A stretch of DNA of 36,284 bases from positions 1-36,284 of the forward strand of contig JAMPYD010000004.1 of the NCBI GenBank assembly GCA_023700845.1, read 5' to 3'. The notes under the pieces are model-generated. The model worked only from the letters and a program-made list of their open reading frames with translations. It searched no databases and was not told where the DNA came from. A program made the position numbers and the translations under genes. This document shows positions 31,638-36,284 of the stretch, in pieces; the stretch's first letter is position 1, and each line of letters opens with the position of its first letter. This stretch comes from Elusimicrobiota bacterium (GTDB lineage: Bacteria; Elusimicrobiota; Elusimicrobia; UBA1565; UBA9628).

Positions 31638-34565
31638 CTAGGAGGACTTGCCTTTGGCGGAGCGAGTCTCGCTTTCCTCGATGAGGCGCTTGTACTCGTC
31701 GATGACGGTGGGGTCGGTATTGACCATGCTCGCGGTCTTGAAGTCGCCCGCGGCGTTGCCGTACTTCTGGGTGGAGGTCCAGACCGCGGCGCGGTTGCGG
31801 TAGAAGCGGTCGATGAGGGAGTTGGCGGCGATGGCGCGCGAGAAGCTCTCGAGCGCGTCGTCCTGGCGCTTCAGCGCGAAGTAGCCGAGGCCGAGGCCGT
31901 TCAAGGCGTTCGGATCGAGCGGGTCGTGCTTCACCGCGAGCGAGTAGTTCTCGAGCGCCTTCGGATACTGCTTGAGGAAATAGTGGACGTTGCCCGCGCG
32001 GAGGTAGGCCTCGGCGTTCTTGGGGTCGACCTGCAGAGCTTTTCCTAATTCTCCGATCGCGGCCTTGTAGTTGCGGCGCATCGTCAGGACGATCGCCAGC
32101 TTCACGCGCGCGCCCGCGTCGTTGGGCTCGAGCTCGAGCGCGCGCACGAGGTCCTGCTGCGCCGCCTCGAGAGCGTCCTGGGCGGTCAGCGCGACGCCGC
32201 GCCCGACGTAGGCGTCCGCGACCGAGCCGTCGAGCTCCATGGCCTTCGTGTACTCGAGCACGGCCTTGTCGAATTGCTCGGAGTTGTGCAGCGAGTCGGC
32301 GCGCAGGATGAACACGTACGGGTCGTCCATGTCCTTGGTCATCCGGCCCTCGAGGTCGACGATCGCGGACAGGAAGTCGTCGCCCTGGGGATGCCCGGCG
32401 GCGAAGCCGATGTAGGCGCTGCGCACGTAGGGATCCATGCCGACGGCCTCGAGATAGACGCGATGCGACTCCTTGTACTGCCGCGAGGCGGCGTGCGAGA
32501 TCGACTTCGCGATCAGGCCCTCGGCGCGGCGCGTGCCGAGCGCCCAGGCGGTGTCGATGTCCTCGATCACGCGCGGATACTGCTTCAGCGCGAACTTCGC
32601 GAGGGCGCGATGGAGGTAGGCGGGCCCGTGCTGGCTGTCGAGCTCGATGGCGCGCTCGCAGGCCTTGAGCGCCCCCCTCGGGTCCCGCGCCAGGCGCCGG
32701 GCCTGGCACAGATAGGTCCAGGTGTCCTTCGAACGGGGCTCGAGCTCGAGCGACTTCTGGAAGTCGGACTGCGCGGCTTTGAGCTGGCTCAGCGCGGCGT
32801 AGGCGAGGCCGCGGTGCTGATACGCGCTGGCGAGCTTGCCGTCGAGCTGCAGCGCCTGGCTGAGGTCGCGCACCGCCTGCTCGTAGTCCCGCGCGCGCAG
32901 GCGGATATGGCCGAGGGTGTCGTAGATCGCGGCGTTGTTGGGGTCCTTCTCGAGGGCGGCCTCGATGTCGCGGCGGGCGCCCGAATGATCGCCGAGCTGG
33001 AACTCCGCGTCGGCCCGGCGCTCCAGGATGCGGGCCGCCGGGCCCTTCAGCTCGAGGGCGGCGTTGAACGAATCGATGGCCTTGAAGTACATCCGGCTGC
33101 GCAGGCGCAGCGAGCCGAGGTTGTAGTGGTAGCCGGGCTCGCGAGGCTTCAGCTCGACGGCCGTCATCACGTCGCGCAGCGCCCTCTCGGGCTCCTTGAG
33201 GGCGTTGGCGTACAGCGCGCCGCGCCCGTTGTAGGCCTCGGCGTGCTTGGGGTCCGAGGCGATGGCCTTGGTGAAGTCCTCGAGAGCCAAGGTCGGCTTC
33301 TCGACGCGGGCATAGAAGCTCGCCCGCGCGACGAGGATCTCGGGGTCCGCCGGCGCGAGGCGCACGGCGCGGGTCAGGTCCGAGATCGCGGGGGCGTTCT
33401 GGCCCATGCGCGAGAGCAGCGAGCCGCGCGCGGCGATCACGGGAGCGTTCTCCGGCTCGAGCTTGATCGCGGCGTCGAGGTCGGCGAGCGCGCGCTTGAG
33501 GTCCTTGTCGGATTCGTGCACCCGCGCCCGGCGGACGAGGGCCGCGACGCCGGCGCCGAGGTCGAGGGCGCGGCCGTAGGAGACGGCCGCGTCCTTCCAC
33601 AGCTGCAGGGACAGGTGCCGGTCCCCGATCGCGAGGGCGGCCTCGGGGGTGAGCTTCGGCGAGGTCATCGCGTTGCGGAAGTCGGCGAGCGCCAGCTCGC
33701 GGCGCCCGCCGCGCCAATGCATCTCTCCGCGGTTGAAGTAGGGAGCGTAATCCTGGGCGTCGGCGCGGACCGCGTCCTCGAAGTCCTTCAAGGCGCCGGG
33801 CTCGTCTCCCTGGCGCAGCTTGAGCGCCGCCCGGCCGAGGTACGCATAGGAGTATTCGGGATCGAGCGAGATCGCGCGGTCGTAGGCCTTCGCCGCGCGC
33901 TTCAGGTCGCCCTGCCGGGCCATCGCCGAGCCGACGAGGGCGAACGCCAAGGTGAAATTCTTATTGGAGCGCAGCGCGGCGGTCAGGCTCGCGACGGCCT
34001 TCGCGTCGTCGCCCTTGTCGTAGAACGTCCTTCCGCGCGAGTAGAGCCAGAGCGCCGCCTTCGGCTCGAGCTTGAGGGCCGCCTCGAGGTCGGCCAGAGC
34101 CTTGTCCAGGTCCCCCTTCTCCCGCCACACCCGGGCGCGGACGTACAGCGCGCGGGCCGTCTTCTGGTCGGCCTTCAAGGCGGCGTTGGCGGTCTCGAGG
34201 GCCTTGTCGGCGCGGCCGAGGAGCAGCTGCGCCCCCGCCTTCGAGACGAGCTCATCGACGGCCAGCGACCCGGTGCCGACGCCGAGCAGCTCGACCGCGC
34301 GCGTCGCGTCGGCCTTCTGCCGGGTGAGGTCGCCCGCCGCGTGCCAAAGGCGCGCGCGCAGCTCGTAGGCGCCGCCGCTGCGCGCGTCGGCCAGAAGGGC
34401 CTCGTTGACGGAGCGCATCGAGTCCTTGAAGTCCCCGCGCTGGTATTGGAGCTGGGCTTCGCCCAGGATGCGGCGCGCCGCGCCTTTATCGGCCGCCAAA
34501 GTCGGCGGGACGAGCAAGGCGAGGGCGGCGACGGCCAGCGCGAGCGATCGTGCGGTCTTCAACAT
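31638..34565 (-). CDS. Large secreted TPR protein (about 25 repeats)
   Basis: 975 residues. A signal peptide (LKTARSLALAVAALALLVPP, cleavage near LAA-DK) is followed by TPR repeats of about 34 residues over nearly the whole length, with typical cores such as ALADLEAALKLEPKAALWLYSRGRTFYDKGDDAKAV, AYDRAISLDPEYSYAYLGRAALKLRQGD and ALENYSLAVKHDPLDPNALNGLGLGYFALKRQDDALES. The tail is short and Lys/Ser-rich. There is no transmembrane segment or enzyme domain. It is probably a periplasmic scaffold for envelope complexes. A -35/-10 pair sits just before the start, and no ribosome site is present. The gene stands alone between gaps on both sides. Confidence 0.9.
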   Translation of the reverse strand: MLKTARSLALAVAALALLVPPTLAADKGAARRILGEAQLQYQRGDFKDSMRSVNEALLADARSGGAYELRARLWHAAGDLTRQKADATRAVELLGVGTGSLAVDELVSKAGAQLLLGRADKALETANAALKADQKTARALYVRARVWREKGDLDKALADLEAALKLEPKAALWLYSRGRTFYDKGDDAKAVASLTAALRSNKNFTLAFALVGSAMARQGDLKRAAKAYDRAISLDPEYSYAYLGRAALKLRQGDEPGALKDFEDAVRADAQDYAPYFNRGEMHWRGGRRELALADFRNAMTSPKLTPEAALAIGDRHLSLQLWKDAAVSYGRALDLGAGVAALVRRARVHESDKDLKRALADLDAAIKLEPENAPVIAARGSLLSRMGQNAPAISDLTRAVRLAPADPEILVARASFYARVEKPTLALEDFTKAIASDPKHAEAYNGRGALYANALKEPERALRDVMTAVELKPREPGYHYNLGSLRLRSRMYFKAIDSFNAALELKGPAARILERRADAEFQLGDHSGARRDIEAALEKDPNNAAIYDTLGHIRLRARDYEQAVRDLSQALQLDGKLASAYQHRGLAYAALSQLKAAQSDFQKSLELEPRSKDTWTYLCQARRLARDPRGALKACERAIELDSQHGPAYLHRALAKFALKQYPRVIEDIDTAWALGTRRAEGLIAKSISHAASRQYKESHRVYLEAVGMDPYVRSAYIGFAAGHPQGDDFLSAIVDLEGRMTKDMDDPYVFILRADSLHNSEQFDKAVLEYTKAMELDGSVADAYVGRGVALTAQDALEAAQQDLVRALELEPNDAGARVKLAIVLTMRRNYKAAIGELGKALQVDPKNAEAYLRAGNVHYFLKQYPKALENYSLAVKHDPLDPNALNGLGLGYFALKRQDDALESFSRAIAANSLIDRFYRNRAAVWTSTQKYGNAAGDFKTASMVNTDPTVIDEYKRLIEESETRSAKGKSS

Positions 34566-34569
34566 GAGG

Positions 34570-34598
34570 AGAATACCGGGAACGTGTTACAGATTCAA
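34570..34598 (-). promoter_or_regulatory. Sigma-70-like promoter of the large TPR gene
   Basis: On the - strand TTGAAT (34598-34593), a 17-base spacer and TATTCT (34575-34570). Only four bases separate the -10 from the ATG at 34565, so the transcript should start at or just inside the start codon. The bases before the ATG (CTCCTC) are not a ribosome site. Confidence 0.5.
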
Positions 34599-34639
34599 GA
34601 CTAAATCGCGGGCGACGCCGGCCGGGCGCGCCTATAGAC

Positions 34640-35647
34640 CTATAAGTAGAAGTCGCGCACCCAGCGGTGCTTGGCGATCGCGGCGAGCTCCGCGGCGTCG
34701 AAGTAGCGCCCGTCGCAGGCGCGGGCGTTGAAGGTCACGTGGGAGACGCGGCGCATGCCCGGGATCACCGTCGTGACCGAATCGAAGCTCAGGCAGTACT
34801 TGAGGGCCGCCGCCGCGAGCGTCTCCGCCTTGGGACCGATGACGGCGCGCGCGAGCAGGTCGGCGCGCCGGCAGGTCTCCGTCAGCCGTTCGCCGCCGAA
34901 ATAGTGCGAACGGAAGTCCTCCGGAGCGAAGCGCGTGTCCGGCGTCAGGGTCCCCGTCAGGCTCCCCTCGTCGAACGGGCAGCGCACGATCACGCCGACG
35001 CCCTGCTGCCGGCACGCCGGAAGCAGGCGGTCGGCGGCGCGCTGATCGAACATGTTGAAGAGGACCTGCACGACTCCCACGAGGCCGGTCTTGACGAGCT
35101 CGAGGGCCGAGTCGGGGTCGTCGTTGTTGATCGAGACCCCCCAGTTGCGGACCTTGCCCTCCGTCTTGAGCTTCGCCATCTCCGAAGCGAGCGCGGGCCA
35201 CATCGGGTCCTTGAGCCAGCTGTCGTGCCAGACGTGGAACTGATAGACGTCCAGGGCGTCGCTGCCGACGTTGCGCAGCGAGCGCTCGACGCTGAGCCGC
35301 ACCCAGTCCGGCGGGAACACGAGCGCGAGCTTCGCGCGCGGATGGCCGGGCCATTCCATGTTCTTCGGCGGGACCTTGGTCGAGAGGACGGCGCGGCGGC
35401 CGGCCTCCTTGAAGAGGCGCGCCATCAGGCGCTCGGAGTGGCCGTGGCCGTACGCATAGGCGGTGTCGAAGTAGTCGATCCCCGCGTCGAGGGCCGCGTG
35501 CAGCGCGAGCATCGACTCGTGGTCGTCCGTCGGACCCCACATCGATTTGCCGATGCCCCAGCCGCCGAAGCCGATCTCCGAGATCGACAGCCCGGTCTTG
35601 CCCAGCGGCCGGTGGGGCAGCTTCAATGACGCCTCGCTCGCCTTCAT
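34640..35647 (-). CDS. Aldo/keto reductase
   Basis: 335 residues, cytoplasmic TIM-barrel oxidoreductase using NADPH. It starts with the family pattern RPLGKTGLSISEIGFGGWGIG. The catalytic tetrad is complete: Asp61 and Tyr66 in DTAYAYG, Lys91 in STK, and His128 in YQFHVWH. The cofactor end shows ALKYCLSFDSVTTVIPGMRR. The substrate cannot be told from sequence. An extended -10 lies seven bases before the ATG, and the ClpS-like gene ends 46 nt upstream. Nothing in its neighbours points to a pathway. Confidence 0.92.
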   Translation of the reverse strand: MKASEASLKLPHRPLGKTGLSISEIGFGGWGIGKSMWGPTDDHESMLALHAALDAGIDYFDTAYAYGHGHSERLMARLFKEAGRRAVLSTKVPPKNMEWPGHPRAKLALVFPPDWVRLSVERSLRNVGSDALDVYQFHVWHDSWLKDPMWPALASEMAKLKTEGKVRNWGVSINNDDPDSALELVKTGLVGVVQVLFNMFDQRAADRLLPACRQQGVGVIVRCPFDEGSLTGTLTPDTRFAPEDFRSHYFGGERLTETCRRADLLARAVIGPKAETLAAAALKYCLSFDSVTTVIPGMRRVSHVTFNARACDGRYFDAAELAAIAKHRWVRDFYL

Positions 35648-35654
35648 CCCCGTT

Positions 35655-35663
35655 AATCTAGCA
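35655..35663 (-). promoter_or_regulatory. Extended -10 promoter of the aldo/keto reductase gene
   Basis: On the - strand TGC precedes TAGATT (35660-35655), seven bases before the ATG at 35647, the same spacing as at metF. This predicts a leaderless mRNA. A GGGG directly touches the ATG and is too close to be a ribosome site. Confidence 0.45.
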
Positions 35664-35693
35664 AATCGCGCGGAGTTGTTTATTGGTCGCGCG

Positions 35694-35990
35694 TCATTGC
35701 GAGATCTTGACCTGGAGGCCGATGGAGGCGATGACGTCGGCGACGGCCTCGCAGCGTTCGAGCGGGCCTTGGTACACGACGCACGAGCCTTTCGAGTGCA
35801 CCTCCCAGGAGAAGGCGCGGGCCTGCGAGAGGGAGCAGCGCACGGCCTTTATCAAGATTCGTTCGACGGAGTCGAATGAATGGCAGTCGCAGTTGAAGAG
35901 GATGACGTTCCAGCCGTGGTCGCGCTCGGCGTCGGCGGGCTCCTCGACCTTCTTGACCTCCGCGGCGCCCTTGCGCGTCGCGACGGGCAT
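35694..35990 (-). CDS. ClpS-like adaptor protein
   Basis: 98 residues. After a charged N-terminal tail, the ClpS core is clear: WNVILFNCDCHSFDSVERILIKAVRCS, then EVHSKGSCVVYQGPLERCEAVADVIASIGLQVKI. ClpS delivers N-degron proteins to the ClpAP/ClpCP protease; its pocket uses Asn34, Asp35, Asp36 and His66 in E. coli. Here the matching residues are Asn33, Cys34, Asp35 and His65, so one acidic residue is a Cys. It may therefore have altered specificity or serve another role. The start lies two bases after the O-methyltransferase stop, so the two are co-transcribed. No clp protease gene is in the window. Confidence 0.8.
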   Translation of the reverse strand: MPVATRKGAAEVKKVEEPADAERDHGWNVILFNCDCHSFDSVERILIKAVRCSLSQARAFSWEVHSKGSCVVYQGPLERCEAVADVIASIGLQVKISQ

Positions 35991-35992
35991 GG

Positions 35993-36284
35993 TCAGCGCC
36001 GGACGGCGACGGCCATGCCCTCGCCGGTCGGGATCATGGCGCAGGACGAGAACAGCGTCTCGTCCGCCAGGAGCGACAGTGCGGCGCGCATCGGGACGAC
36101 CTTGGGCTTGTCCTCGTGGGACGCGGGCAGGTCGTCGCGGTGGAGGTTGCCGAACAGGTAGGCGTTGTCGCAGATGACGAAGCCGCCGGAGCGCACGTTC
36201 TTGACCGCCCAGCGCGCGTAATCTCCGTAGCCGGTCTTATCGGCGTCGATGAAAACGAGGTCGAAGGGCCCGTGGGCTTCGAGC
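35993..36284 (-). CDS. Class I SAM-dependent O-methyltransferase (partial, 5' end outside window)
   Basis: The frame is open to the right edge; 96 residues of the C-terminal part are visible, ending at the TGA at 35993-35995. FDLVFIDADKTGYGDYARWAV followed by GGFVICDNAYLFG matches the metal-dependent caffeoyl-CoA/catechol O-methyltransferase family, where the Asp residues of IDADK and DN bind the metal. A later GTG at 36196 is inside the domain and is not the real start. Substrate unknown; translationally close to the ClpS-like gene. Confidence 0.85.
   Translation of the reverse strand, partial: LEAHGPFDLVFIDADKTGYGDYARWAVKNVRSGGFVICDNAYLFGNLHRDDLPASHEDKPKVVPMRAALSLLADETLFSSCAMIPTGEGMAVAVRR

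Noticed and set aside
34631..34644. Short direct repeat CCTATA after the aldo/keto reductase gene
   Set aside because: Two six-base units partly inside the stop codon region; too short to mean anything on its own.

Overview
The window is high-GC bacterial DNA from a diderm with an outer membrane, shown by PorV-like and Omp85 barrels, lipoprotein and signal peptides, and TRAP transport. The mix of a giant secreted Gly-rich/fibronectin/beta-helix protein, FlgD-type Ig domains with a TPNGD motif, a UPF0164/PorV-like barrel fused to TPRs, and many secreted TPR proteins recalls Elusimicrobiota. That assignment is an inference from gene style, not a database match. No tRNA, rRNA, CRISPR array or transposase was seen.

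Left half (1-21821, all + strand, tightly spaced, probably one operon or two). A giant surface protein, open at the window's left edge (4033 residues visible), carries a Gly-rich region, fibronectin-like domains, five copies of a roughly 130-residue module, three separate seven-bladed beta-propeller repeats, a NosD-like beta-helix and a C-terminal Ig-like domain. It is followed by a small secreted protein that looks like a stand-alone copy of that C-terminal domain, a secreted protein with an internal duplication, a fibronectin protein ending in a FlgD-type Ig domain, a stand-alone FlgD-type Ig protein and a PorV-like barrel with a TPR tail. The last three genes are an orphan sensor histidine kinase, a short protein resembling the C-terminal part of the flagellar M-ring protein FliF, and a coiled-coil protein with a degenerate GHKL ATPase fold. 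Read together, this is an export/surface-display block followed by a membrane signalling or ring module.

Right half (21860-36284, all - strand). A TPR-associated TRAP (TPAT) transporter operon runs tatT-dctP-dctQ-dctM. It continues with overlapping genes into a LOG-family nucleotide phosphoribohydrolase and two secreted TPR proteins. Upstream of it, metF overlaps a single-POTRA Omp85 protein, preceded by a 975-residue secreted TPR protein, an aldo/keto reductase, a ClpS-like adaptor and the end of an O-methyltransferase. The two converging blocks meet at a 9-bp-stem hairpin (21822-21843).

Two intergenic gaps on the right (28553-28833 and 31371-31637) share a design: a 26-bp near-palindrome 43-48 nt past the stop codon of the preceding gene, then a long inverted repeat. 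Several - strand genes have a -10 box so close to the start codon (4-10 nt) that leaderless or nearly leaderless mRNAs are likely.
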